Of a DNA stretch of 64,000 nt, positions 23,238-35,600 are shown piece after piece (position 1 is the first letter of the stretch; each line of letters opens with the position of its first letter). The DNA lies in NCBI GenBank assembly GCA_022702545.1, contig JAHRBC010000001.1:1054001-1118000 (forward strand). The letters are read 5' to 3'. Source of the DNA: Phycomyces nitens. Taxonomy: Eukaryota; Mucoromycota; Mucoromycetes; Mucorales; Phycomycetaceae. Both the position numbers and the translations under genes were made by a program. Under the pieces are notes generated by a model. It had not been told where the DNA came from. It did not search any database and saw only the letters and a list, made by a program, of their open reading frames with translations.

Positions 23238-23450
23238 ATGTGTGGTATACCCACCGCTGCCGAGTGAAGAAAGGCTCTATAACCGATGTCTGGTTACTCT
23301 TTGCTATTGACCATACAAAGTTAACATTCCAGGAACACGTACACTGCATACTACTACAGCTATAGCCAGCCATAATACAATAGAGACAAAATTATGAGGG
23401 ATTTAGAATAATAACTATATAAGCCGCCATAATACTCTTTCTTTAATAAT
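23238..23450 (+). repeat. LTR-like repeat family 2, copy in the loop
   Basis: Begins TGTGTGGTATACCCACCGC and contains ctggttactctttg and a TATA-like ctatataagcc. It aligns with 57508-57745. The exact 3' end is unclear. Confidence 0.5.
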
Positions 23451-23639
23451 TTGACAAAACTCTATATTTTTGTTGTATTTCAATTTTAATATTTTGCAAT
23501 TTTAATTTCTATTATAATAATTTTTCATAAATTGCAAAAAATGACCCCTTATTAAAAAGTACCATTTTAAAATGGTCATTTTACTGAGCGTATAGAAGTT
23601 TTATGTTTGGTTTATTCTTTATTCTTTAATAAACCCAAG

Positions 23640-24600
23640 ATACATAATATCCATAGATGTCAGATATACGAGAAGTACGTGTTTCAATAAGCGGGCTCTT
23701 GGTACGCCCTTCCATTTCCCACAGTAGAGTGCAATATACAGCTCTTTATGATTTTTTGGGGCTAGTACTACTGGCTTTATCATGCAACCAAGGCATGCCT
23801 ATATATTATAAATGGGAGTGATATCTGGGGTTTTTGATAGCCATAACATTATTGACCCACCTAGAGCCTTCTTTCACTTCACAAGATTTGACTTTTCCAT
23901 TGGGCATTTTCCACTTGATAAACAAGCTCTCGGTTGTTTTCTTCATTCAATTTCCCGAAAAATGGAAAGTCTTCTTCCCAGAAAGCTCATATGCGCTTGC
24001 TGTTTAAGCATACCCTTGATCATCTTAAAGGATCTACGGCTCCTGCCCATATACATCACTAGAGCATAATGGAGCCTCCACTAAGTTGCATTCTTGGCTT
24101 TATATAATCTGCTTCATAAACTTGGTGCTAAACACTCGTGTTTCTACCTTTCGGAAAAAGCATAACTCTGGACTCATCGCTCCGGATGACACAATCCCAT
24201 CTTTGATTAGCTTTATTGGAGTGATGAAAAATCTTAATCGCTTCATCTAATGTGTTTTTAATAGCAGTGACTCGCATACAGTTCGACAAGAAAACAGGCA
24301 GATTCTATGAATAGTCGTCCGAATTGTAGACCTAGAGGTTGAATGACTCATTGTGTCTGACACAAAGACTTTAAGATTTCCATGTATCGCAGCGCGATTC
24401 TGTTTCATTCCATTGGTTAAATTTTAGCTGGCATGTACATTCGTAAGCTGGGAAGTTTCTTTTCGTTTCTCAGAAAATGCGCTTCTAGTATCTTTCTGTC
24501 TTTTGATTGGTGTGCATACTGTTTGCAAGGATGTGTAATTCTCCTGTGGTGTAGCTAAAGGTGATGCGGTTATACGAGTTCCACTGATTAGAGGTTATTT
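23640..24600 (-). pseudogene. Degenerate Tc1/mariner-type transposase in the loop
   Basis: On the minus strand, near 24200-24030, the frame WDCVIRSDESRVMLF is followed after stops by QVYEADYIKPRMQLSGGS. This is the Tc1/mariner pattern around the second catalytic Asp (WxxVIWSDES, then GGSxMxWG). Upstream, around 24330, SHSTSRSTIRTTIH resembles the helix-turn-helix region. Many stops and frame changes make it inactive. It occupies most of the spacer between the arms. Confidence 0.65.
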
Positions 24601-24812
24601 TTGATAAGCTAAAAGCTCCTTCTGTTTCTCAAGGATTTAGTTGTTGTTTTGTTGAGACATGCTGTGATTCGAATGAGGAAAGCGCCTTTAAAAAAATTAT
24701 GGTGCTGACTCATTATTTTGTGAGGGTTAAATCAATTTTCATTAATCTTGGTATAAGTCTGTACGAATATTAAATCAAAGATAGGAATATTTAGAGAATA
24801 AAACTATCTAAA

Positions 24813-24900
24813 AGGCTCTGTGAGATTCGAACTCACGGTCTTCCAACCAAGGCCAGAAAACCACCTGTCAAGTCAACCAAAAGTCAACTATAGACCGAGA
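24813..24900 (-). other. tRNA-like B-box remnant
   Basis: The minus strand reads CGTGAGTTCGAATCTCACAGAGCC, which looks like a T-arm plus the 3' acceptor strand of a tRNA. A matching 5' acceptor strand and a normal anticodon arm are absent, so this is a remnant or a tRNA-derived repeat rather than a functional tRNA gene. A second GTTCAATTCTC box lies near 25125 on the same strand. The rest of 24600-25435 shows nothing else. Confidence 0.35.
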
Positions 24901-25759
24901 CAGGATGTTCAAAAGAACAACAAAATTCAAAAGACTAGGGCTATTCCTCACTGTTTTAAGCAACAAAGGCTATATTCAGTTACGAGACCCCGCCTCTTTC
25001 GTTTCATCTAAACGCGATTTTACATTCTCTGGATTAACATTATCAAAGTGCTCTTGGGTATAGCTACTAGAGTAGTACAACCAAGAACGATCAATATAGT
25101 CTTGTAACCCAGGGGGGCTACGGGCGAGAATTGAACATTGTTTCCAGCGCAAGATAATGGCCTAAAGACGTTCAGCCGAAATCCTGACAAGCATATTTTC
25201 GCAGCACCTGGTTCCATTAACCGACCACGAGAGATTGGAGGCTTGAATAAAACATGACTTTATACACTGTTACAATATTGATTACCGGATAGCAAGAGAT
25301 TGACCAGATATCGCAACGGCCATGTACCAAACTCAGGGCTAAAATCCATACTCGGGCATGGTAAAAGTACGGCCCAACTTGAGAAGATAGTTATACCCCA
25401 GACACAGAAGTGTCTCTCACATAGACTGAGTTGGTTTGATTGCCAATAGATAAAACTTGGAAGAATAAAATCAATGAAACCCCCTAATAAATAAATTTGA
25501 AAAATTTAAAAAAAATTAAAAATAACAGTACTCTACTAAGCTCTCCTTAGTAGATTGGAATCTTTGAGGCCACCAAAGTGTCACACTTACGATGGCTGAG
25601 TAGGTTTAGAAAAGATATAAAAGAGGACAATATTTCATTGAATAAAAAAGAATCTATCTTTCTATCTTTGTTTACGACTCCCAGTGAGTTTGGGCAAATG
25701 TTGGCTGTGTAATAGCATTGGAAGAACAACCCAGATCCAAAACGACAAAAAATAAAATA

Positions 25760-25982
25760 AAAAAAAAATGCAACAGTACTCTACCAAGCTAAGCTTGGTA
25801 GATTGGAATCCCCGCGGCTACTGAAGTCCAAGCTGAGACTTGGCCAAAGTCCCAGGTACTGCCCCGACATACGACTCAGCTGATTAAGAATTTTCACTTT
25901 CCCAATTTCCAAGCCCGGGAATCGAACCCCGGACTCAGACCTTGGAAATCCAACGCCTTAACCAACCCCGCCATACGCCAGT
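25760..25982 (-). ncRNA. tRNA-derived SINE-like unit, copy 3
   Basis: Mirror of copy 2 in the right arm. The B-box is seen as ggaatcgaacc on the plus strand near 25918-25928. Confidence 0.6.
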
Positions 25983-27380
25983 ATTACCAGTATATAGAAA
26001 ATTAAGAAATAGGTGCAACTCTTTGCTTGCCTTTTATGGTAATAATGTCTATAGTGTCTGCCCTGCACTTTCTATTAAAATAATAAGCCGCCCACTCAAG
26101 ATAATAGATTCTTTACATCTGTAGCTAATCACCAAGTCTCATACTAATCCAATCCGCTCTTTTCTTTTTCTGCTGCTACCTCTACTGCATTTTATGTATT
26201 TCAAAAAAAAAACAGTCTTTGGTTATAGTTTAGTAGATTCCAATTAGGATTACTTTTTTATACACACTCTACTTGATCAACATCCTGCCATCAACAAACG
26301 CGCAACAAACCTTGGGCTGTCACCAATAAAAAAATACTAAAATATTTCTTGCATTGGCTAATGTACAAAAAGAAAGGAAACAATACCCTTTCAACCATTT
26401 TTCACTCTTGTTTTCTCTATAAAAACCATTTGCAATCTTGAATCTAGTATCAGCTTTGTTGATTCTGTTCATTCAAACCAAGAACAAAATTATAAAAAAG
26501 AATGAAGATTGAAAGTGAGCAAAAAGATAACAAGATAATATAAACCTGGATTTGTACCTGACAGCATGTTGGATATATATTATACTTGGAATATATATCC
26601 CAACGTATGGATGAAATCCTTATGAAAATTGGAGACAGAATCATAATTTTATCTATCAGGCGTGCAAGGCTTTTTTCGTAAGATAGATGTACAAGAGGAA
26701 GAAGCTCACTAGACACTCTAAGTTACCACTGAATAAATATATTTGCTGGTTTCAATACATCAACTTTGGCCTAACGTTAATGGAATCTTTCAAAGTGATA
26801 CTGGGTGTTCTGATCACCGTATTTTACCCATTAAAACCTAGACCAAGAGTAATTTACTCCTGTTAAATATCTGTAAATATGTTCACTGCATTTCCATCCT
26901 TTACTTACTTTAACTCTACCTGCAACTCTTTACTAGTAAATACCAATAGTGAATAAAAGAAAGGCTTTGAATAATTCATAAGTTATATAATCTATATCGG
27001 CTGCTTAAATATACTTTCAAGAATCTATTTCAACGATATTCCGAGAGATAGTTAAAAGGGTGAATAAACATATCTTATGTACATAATCTATTTGTAAGGT
27101 GGTTGTTGACTTGCAGATATAATAGTCGGTCATATAGGTTTACCAATTGTGAAAAAAAAAGACATGTTTTGATCACCATAACTGAAAGCAATGTATTTGT
27201 TGGTATTGGAAACAAAAAAAAAAGATTTATTTCAAGGAGATTGTTATCATGATTTGCTATTTTGATGATGTCTAGTGTACAGAGAGGATGCTTTTTGGGG
27301 TTGTCTATTTTACAATTTTTACAGGATATATATACAGATATTGTATTGGCTTATAATGAGCGATAGGCATCTGGGCGAAT

Positions 27381-27704
27381 TCAGACAGTGACCGAGGGGT
27401 GATCAAAGATAAGTGCATCGAGAGCCATGGATTTTTCGGATGTTTGAAAGTGCTTGTCATCAGAAAAGTCTGAAAGATAGGAGTCATTGGACATCGTCGA
27501 TGAAGATGAGATCAAAGAAGGTGGGACTGTGTTTTGTACTTTTCTGCAACTAAAGGCTTTCTTGACTGAAGTGAGACTTTTGATGCATTGGCCCATTGAA
27601 GATGTGAATGAAGAACGGGATTTGGTGGTTGTGTTGGAAGTCTTTTGGGATTGGCGACGCTGGCACTTTGAGAGGATGCGCTTTTGGATAGAGAAGATTT
27701 GCAT
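27381..27704 (-). CDS. Small Ser/Lys-rich protein (107 aa), right-arm copy
   Basis: Mirror of the 19039-19362 gene. The translation is identical over the whole ORF and the TATA box is also conserved. Nothing outside the two arms resembles it in this window. Confidence 0.5.
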   Translation of the reverse strand: MQIFSIQKRILSKCQRRQSQKTSNTTTKSRSSFTSSMGQCIKSLTSVKKAFSCRKVQNTVPPSLISSSSTMSNDSYLSDFSDDKHFQTSEKSMALDALIFDHPSVTV

Positions 27705-27848
27705 TGTAGAGTGTGAAGATATGAAGATATGTAATATTAAAGGAAAGTGCAAAAATGTCGAGTCTTTATATACTATCCAGAAAGGCCCGTGCATTTGGGT
27801 GGAATCAAGGGTTTCATGCTTCTTCTTCACTTTATTGCCATTTTTAGG

Positions 27849-28193
27849 TGTGGTGATCCAGCCTTATTAATGTATATTTTACATATAGATAAGCTATAAG
27901 TACAGATTAGCTGAGAGCTAATAAGGTACGATAAAGGGATTATAGCAATGCATCAGAATAATAGTAACATGGATGTTAAGCTCAGAAGCTTACTCCATCT
28001 AATATCTTAATGTGGTGAAAGACCCCACGTATCAGGAAGTCCAAGATCTTGTGCAACAGCACATTGAAAGAGTATATAAAGAGCGGCACATTTTGTATCT
28101 TAATAAAGACAAGCTTATATACAGTCTCAAAGTACTCACTTACTCTCTATATCTCCATTACTATTCTTTATTGTTTTAATACCCTAAAACACA
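27849..28193 (+). mobile_element. Solo LTR, right-arm copy
   Basis: Mirror copy of 18550-18894, read here on the plus strand with TATA and AATAAA in the expected order. It was duplicated together with the arm rather than inserted independently. Confidence 0.65.
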
Positions 28194-28317
28194 GCATTAC
28201 TTTTGGTCAATACAATTGTATAACATTGTACTCTGTTACCGAGTGTGAATAACTCTATTCAATACCAGTTTAAAAGTGTAACCAAGTTCCGTGGGTTTGT
28301 ACCTTGAGATATACACG

Positions 28318-28488
28318 CCCAGCTGAGAATAAAGTCCAAACTCTACAACCAATCTCTGGCTACTCTTTGCAAATGCATAAGCTAATGTCTGAATAAGTTA
28401 TTCACCAAGCAATCATATATCTCATACCAAGCGATAGCCGACCATTATACAACAGAGATTTTAACTACATAGACATTTGAATAATTCA
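28318..28488 (+). repeat. LTR-like repeat family 2, right-arm copy
   Basis: Mirror of the left-arm copy at 18255-18425; same diagnostic blocks on the plus strand. Confidence 0.5.
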
Positions 28489-28917
28489 AAACAGCTGTTT
28501 GGCACCACACAAACACTCTTTGGATAGAATACTAAGAACGATTAACAAGGGGGGGTTCAATAACATATTTTCAAAGTCTTGATGGTCAATACATAAAACT
28601 TGGAAAATAAAAATAAAAATAAAAATCAATGAAACCCCCTAATAAATAAATTTGAAAAATTTAAAAAAAAAAATTTAAAAATAGGAGTAGTCTACTAAGC
28701 TCTCCTTAGTAGATTGGAATCTTTGAGGCCACCAAAGTGTCAGACATTTATGATGGCTGAGTAGGTTCAGAAAAAATATAAAAGAGGACAATATTTCATT
28801 GAATAAAAAGGATCTATCTTTCTATCCTCGTTTACAATTCCCAGTGGGTTTGCCCAATATTGGTTGTATTATAGCATTGGAAGAACAATACAGATCCAAA
28901 ACGACAAAAAAAAAATA

Positions 28918-29138
28918 AAAAAAAAATGCAACAGTACTCTACCAAGCTATAAGCTTGGTAGATTGGAATCCCCGCGGCTACTGAAGTCCAAGCTGAGACT
29001 TGGCCAAAGTCCCAGGTACTGCCCCGACATACGACTCAGCTGATTAAGAATTTTCACTTTCCCAATTTCCAAGCCCGGGAATCGAACCCCGGACTCAGAC
29101 CTTGGAAATCCAACGCCTTAACCAACCCCGCCATACGC
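28918..29138 (-). ncRNA. tRNA-derived SINE-like unit, copy 4
   Basis: Mirror of copy 1 in the right arm, with the same boxes, hairpin and oligo-T (oligo-A on the plus strand). Confidence 0.6.
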
Positions 29139-30190
29139 CAGTATTACCAGTATATAGAAAATTAAGAAATAGGTGCAACTCTTTGCTTGCCTTTTATGGC
29201 AAAATACTCTTTATAGTGTCTACTGGGTTTCTACACTCAAAATAATAGATTCTTTACATCTGTAGCTAATCACCAAGTCTCATTCTAATCCAATTACCTT
29301 TTTTTTTTACTCTTTCTTCTATTGCATCTACTTTGTTTTAAATATAACAAAAGACTTTGGCTGTAATGTAGTAGATTCCAATTGCAATTACTTTAATGTA
29401 CACAATCTACAGAATCAATATCCTGCACTTAACAGACATACAAAAAAAAAACCTCGGGCTGCCAGAAACAAGAAATAAGAAAGTATTCCCAGAATTATTC
29501 AATGCATAAAAAGAAAGGAAACAATGATCTTGCAGTATTTTATCACTCGTTCTTTTCTCTCTCTCTATAAAACATATTTGCAATCTCGAATCCAATATCA
29601 GTTTAGTTGACGCTGTTCACCTTAATCAAAAACCAAGGATAGAAAATGTACTATTGAAAAGTGAAAGCAAAAAGGAACAATATGACGGTCAGAGGAATGA
29701 GAAACATTATATCAATATATACATATGTCTGTACCAGCGACAAGAGAATAAAATAAAGGCTCAAACACAATCCTAAATAAAAGTATATATAATGGATCAT
29801 ATTTTAACAAACGTCTTTGCTGCTATAATTCAACTGGTGTCTAGCTGCTTGTAGAAAAGTGTATTTGATATCCAACAAGAAAGAAATACTTGATTCAATA
29901 TACCAAACGATTGCAAAATCATTGAGTTTGTTAATCCCTTATAATACTTTATATACTCATATATCGATTACTTTTATACATTAAGAGTAAGATCGATATA
30001 AAGACATGTCTTTAGCTTGCACCTCATACCACAGTGTTAAATTATTAGATATTTTTAAAGTAAGCCTATAGCACTCATAGTGCGATGAGATTAGGCTTCA
30101 CTAAACTATGGCTCGTGATCACAAGGCCTATGCTTATAATTTAGGAAAATGTGCTACACAAAACTACACAATAAAGATGTGAGACGTCAC

Positions 30191-32169
30191 ATGAAGATCG
30201 TCTCCATATTCTTTTCCTTCTTTTTTATTTTATTATTTGCCTGGTTGTCATCAACATCTTGGCGGTTGGACATGTCAGTGTGGCCTCTGATTAGAATCAT
30301 CTCCCAGAGCCTTATTCTGACTTGGGTCTGTTGGCAGGTCCGGGCAGGCCCAAGTGTTGTCTTTGAACACGAGAGACGTAGAATTATCCAGACTGCCCAG
30401 TTTGGATTCCTCTCCAGGGGACAGCTTACTCTCACCATACAAGACTACAAAGTAAACCTTTAACCCAATAGGCTTCAAAGGTTGGCTGATTTGCTGTGTT
30501 TATAAAGTTGGATGATTCAGCAGTGCCGGGACCTATTGGGTTTTATATACAAAAAGGAGATATATACGGGGAAACGTGGGAAGATAGACCAGACCAAGGT
30601 TGTATTCTAGAGAACAACCAGGTTGCAGATGAAATAGCAGACGGTATAAGTGTACTCGAGAGTTTGGAAAGTGTAGAGTCCAGGTAAACAAAAGGTGGGA
30701 TGGTAAAAACAAAAAAAAACATTTGCCGACCAAAGTCTAGGTGGCAAAAGACTCTGATAGTGGAGCCAACCGAGGAAGGTGTATGGAATATTATGCTGGT
30801 TAATTGTAAAGATACCGGGGTTTCGCTCAAGGTGAGTATACGGTATGTGAAATGATGATGCTTATGGAATTGCATCTAGCTGGATGTGAGCATGATAAAC
30901 CCTGGAAACAACCATTTGTCAGCCGGAGACACGCCTCTTTATAAAGTATATGGAACAGTGTTTATCGGCTATCTTGTTTTATCGATCTATTGGCTATCTT
31001 TGATTGTTCAAAAAGATACAAAGGTGTTTCGTGCTCACTGGCTTATGTAGGCTTTTACATCCATTCAATGTACACCAATGTCTGACGAATGGTATATAGG
31101 CTTCTACTCGTAATGAGTATGAGTTTCAACAAGGCATTGCAATCAGTAAGCTGCCATAACTACACATTCGGCAAGATGGACCTCATAGTTTGGTTTAGGC
31201 GAAATACTATTACATGAAGATTGGGCTCTTAAGTAATGGTTGGCGTATTGGATTTTATGTTTTTGCATTGTAAGTAAAACAAGGATGATGATCACTCTGT
31301 TAATTGAAAATGTGCTGATATTCACATTTGCTTAGTATCAAAGGTTTCCTGAGCATCCTGATTATTGGTAAACACGATCAAACAAAAGGAAACACATACC
31401 TGAACCTGACGGTGAATAATACAAAATATATAGTCTTGCTGGCCTCTGGATGGATATTTATCAAGCCATTTCTGTCTAGCAAAGACAAACGGGTCATTTC
31501 TATCCTCGTACCATTACAGATCCTAGCCAATGTGGCAGCTGCAATTCAGAGTGAGGCAACCATCAAATATACCGAATGGACTTTGTGGGTAACTATCGTT
31601 TGAGGGAAAAAGGGATCATAAAGGCACCTCTATTGACAAGACAATAGACAGCAGTGCTGTCTTTAGCTGACATACTTGCCTGTGGGGTTGTGCTCTGGAC
31701 AATTCTGCAGACACGGAAGCATCTTGGGGTAGCTTCTTCAGCAGATGGAAAAGGTAAATTGGGACTAGAAAACAAGCGAGATTCTGACTGTAAAAAGAAC
31801 TTGGTATCTTGAAAAAGTATGAGCTCTGGTCTTCGCTTTATATCGTGGGTCTCGTATATGTGTACATTACACGCATCTTTGTGCAGCTCCTGCAGGTATC
31901 CTTGCCTTTCCGCTATGTGAATTGGTTAGGAATAGCTGTAGGTGAGCTCGCCACCTTGCTGTTTTTTGGATTTATTGGGTAACATGGTGATAACAATAGC
32001 TATGGGTGCTTGATTGCTAACCCTCTCATAAAGACATACTTTTAGACCATCTCTAAACAATCCATACATGGGACTCTCTGATCAACACCCAATCGATTGG
32101 AGTATGGATGAAGCTAGAGGACAGAACATTTTAATGGCTCGAAGGGACACATCAGGGAATCTGGACTAG
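30191..32169 (+). CDS. GPR107/PTM1-like seven-transmembrane protein (GOST family)
   Basis: Eleven exons (30191-30451, 30508-30683, 30741-30831, 30880-31046, 31100-31145, 31199-31269, 31336-31367, 31434-31588, 31648-31753, 31798-31978, 32046-32169) sum to 1410 nt (469 aa). An N-terminal hydrophobic signal (IVSIFFSFFFILLFAWL) leads into a luminal domain ending in EEGVWNIMLVNCKDTG and NHLSAGDTPLYKVYG, hallmarks of the Lung_7-TM_R family. Seven hydrophobic helices follow, with GWIFIKPFLSSKDKR and LQILANVA in the core. The tail contains NPYMGLS. Family members sit in Golgi or endosomal membranes and act in trafficking; a receptor role is debated. The start is the ATG just before the signal sequence. 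The intron at 31754-31797 is 44 nt. Confidence 0.92.
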
Positions 32170-32660
32170 ACGATTTGTTTGTTTCTTTAAAAGATACCAT
32201 TGCCATAGTATCTCTCTATAATTTAATTCACATTGGTAGTATTATAATCAAATGTTTTCTTCTTCTTCAGTTCTTCATACTAACCAAATACATCAAAGTT
32301 GTATTGGCTCAAAGAATAGCCCAATATCCCTAGCTAGGGGCCCAATACACACGAAATTGTTCGATAGAAAGGGAGGAATGTCCATTGATCGAATTCAACA
32401 AATCCAATCATTAGACTATTGAACCAAAAGTACTCGAGAAATCCTTTCATTACTCAATTGTTTGCAATTAAAAAAATACTCTAAATCAATTGTACCCAAA
32501 GACACATTCTACATCATCAATACTCATTCATAGTAAAAAGGAAAGAGCAGCTAAAAAAAAGCCTTTATTTGACAAACGCAAACAACACTACGTCATCAGT
32601 AGGTTCCTCTCTTTCATTTTAATCGCAGAGTGATCTTTCTCTAGTATCTTTTGACAGACA
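32170..32660. other. Intergenic region between the GPR107-like and TAF1 genes
   Basis: It holds the 3' UTR of the 7TM gene and the TAF1 promoter; both genes point the same way. No further gene or motif is seen. Confidence 0.5.
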
Positions 32661-35600
32661 ATGTCGTTTGCAGGATACCTTTTCGGCAATGTTGATGAAC
32701 AAGGCCGCTTGGACACAGATCTTGATGCAGTAGGCTATAACCAAACAAACATTCAACTTGATTCAGCTCATAAACGACCCGTAGGATTTGAGAGAAACCC
32801 TTGAAAGCGTCGATGCTGGTGTTATATCCAAAATCTTTAGTAATGACACGTTTGGCCTTAATGAAGCTGGCGGAAAAGATGACGACGACGATGCGGATGA
32901 TGATATGACCCAGGCAGAACAAGCTCGTAGCTTAGCAGCAGCAGCAATTACACATGCTTCCGATGCTGTTGATTATTCTGATTTTGATGAGGCCGTACCA
33001 GACGATCCTATATTTTCAGACAAATACTATCGACGCGGCATGGGAATGCTGCAAAAGACGATGCCCCGCTCACGACTTCATCTCGTATCTGATAGCTATG
33101 ATGACGATGAAGAACCTGAAAGTACTACTCAACTTAGTGCTATGCCACTTTCTACACAACCAACTAGCACATTGCCGAATCTCCAAATGCCAACTACTTC
33201 ACTACCCACACAACTCACACCAAAGGAAGATGTAGATATCAAAGAGCTATTCCCAGCATTTGAAAAGGGGAAAATCCTAAAGTTTTCGGATCTGTTCATG
33301 GCAAAAATCAAGCGACCACCTAAGCTTCAGACTATCAGTAATCCAGGTAGGATTTCATGCGCATAAAAGTTGGCCAAAGGAGATATGTCTAAAGAATGGG
33401 AAACCCTAGTGATTTTTGGAGATGGATATGAGTATGAGATTGAGGCCGATGATCGGGCATTATTCACAAAAACCAAACGTATTGAGCGTATGCGACCCGA
33501 AACAGAGCGGACGTCTTTCAAGAGACGAAAAGTAGAAGCGAACAATATAAACAAAGAGGATATTTCAACCGATAGTGGTTCAGAAGAATGTCCTTCATCA
33601 GACGAAGTAGACGACATGGTAAGCGTATTTAGTTAGTATCGTATAGCGGCACCAAACTTATATATACATCAAGACATTCGATACAGAGCCTATGATTCGT
33701 GAGTTGGATGATGACAAGGTTTATCATTCTGTAATGTTGGATCACTGGGAAGATGATATCGTTTGGGATGATGAAGTAAAGGCTGATAGGTAATGAGAAA
33801 GACAGCAAATGGGATGAAGACTAAAGAAAATATCCATAGTCAACAATCCGGAGGAAAGGAAGAGATGTCTGTGATCAAAAAGCATCTCAACGATCGACTG
33901 GAAGAAGGAGACTGGGTTGATGCTATCATATGGAATAACGAGAAACCAGACCCATCATCCATGAGAATTATGCTCGATCTCAATGATCCAAACATGTTGT
34001 TTGATTGTGAGGAAGTTGAGGCTACAAAGGCTCAGTTGATAGAACCAAAACACGTCAAGAAAGGCAGAAAACCTCTGCCAAGACCTTTACCAAAGGTAAG
34101 CTATCTTGCACGGACATTCTTAATCATATTAATATTTCTTCTTCTTCTCTTAGATTCCTATTGTATATAACACAGAACCTGAACCGCACAGCAAACTTCC
34201 TCTTAATCCCTTCAATCTTTCCAACGATCGCCATTATGAGATGCATCTTGCTGGAAGATTGGTCCGTGTACGACAGACCCTTGGTGAGCTTATTGTCCAG
34301 CATGCTTTGCCGGCATCTAAGCTTCACCCTGCTTTGGTAAGCACATATATGGGAATCATTAGTTGAAGACTTATCTTTCTTTCTAGTACAAAACCCGCCT
34401 TTCCAAGGCCGAGTTGCGTTCTTTCCATCGTCCAATGATGCAACTTCCTGTTGGTTCAGATATCCTCTTCTCGCGTGTCAGAGTTAGCAAGAAGAAGAAG
34501 AAGGACAAAAAGAAGGGCCCACCAGAAGTACTCAGGACAACAAAGGAATTGACCCTCAAAGACAATTCACCATTTGTATTGATGGAGTATTCGGTTAGTA
34601 AGATCTAGTTCCCCAAAGTGTTTATTACTGACCTTGTCTTATAGGAAGAGCATCCACCTATTATATCAAATGTAGGAATGGGTACATTGATTATCAACTA
34701 TTACAGAAAAACCGAACCAAAGGATGAACACGTACCAAATGTAAGTAAACACTCGATAGGCATTCTATTAAAGAGCTCTAATGAATACTAGAGCGATATT
34801 GGCGAACCCTTTGTTCTTGATATCGGAGACACTTCTCCTTTCCTTAATTTTGGTAATGTAGAGCCTGGCCAGACAATGTCAGTACTTTACAACAACCTTA
34901 TTCGAGCACCTCTTTTCCGACACGATGTTAAACACACTGATTTCCTACTTGTCAAGAGCACCCACAACAACATTACTAAATATTATATCCGTGAAATTCC
35001 TGCGATGTTTGCCATCGGTCAAACTTACCCTGTGCAAGAAGTACCCGGACCTCATTCGAGAAGGGTCACGACAACCATTAAGAATAGACTCCAAGTGGTG
35101 GCTTACCGGTTGATAAAGAAGAACCCTCTTCATAGACTAAAGATGAGCAGATTGGCACAAAAGTTCCCAGAATATTCAGATCTACAGGTACGACAGCGAC
35201 TCAAGGAGTTCCTGGAGTTCCATCGACGAAGCAAAGATGGTGGTGGTGGATATTGGAAGACACGCGGTGGTGGGGATCCACCCAATGAAGAAGCACTGCG
35301 TAAAATGGCAACACCAGAAATGGTATGTCTGTATGAGAGTATGTTGGTAGGAGAACGACATTTGCAAGATCTTGGTTATGGTGATGTGAATGATGAGGAC
35401 GAGACTGGAGAAGGAGACTCGAAGCTGGAAGTCGAGCAGCAATTGGCACCCTGGTTTGCTACTCGCAACTTTATCAATGCTACCCAAGGAAAGGCAATGC
35501 TTAAGCTGTATGGTGCAGGTGACCCAACAGGCAGAGGAGAAGGTTTTAGTTTCATTCGAGTGTCGATGAAAGACATCTTTTTGCGTCAAGGAGAGTCTGC

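Larger units (their letters stand above)
25436..30067 (-). repeat. Right arm of the very large inverted repeat
   Basis: This is the reverse-complement copy of the left arm without the two TG...CA insertions. At 25979-25993 it keeps the uninterrupted target sequence that is split in the left arm. Its outer end stops about 120 bp before the start codon of the GPR107-like gene, so that gene's promoter abuts or overlaps the arm. Confidence 0.95.

Noticed and set aside
30060..30110. A transposon terminal repeat at the outer end of the right arm
   Set aside because: The small hairpin gcact-cat-agtgc lies just outside the arm and is absent at the left end, so it does not define element termini.
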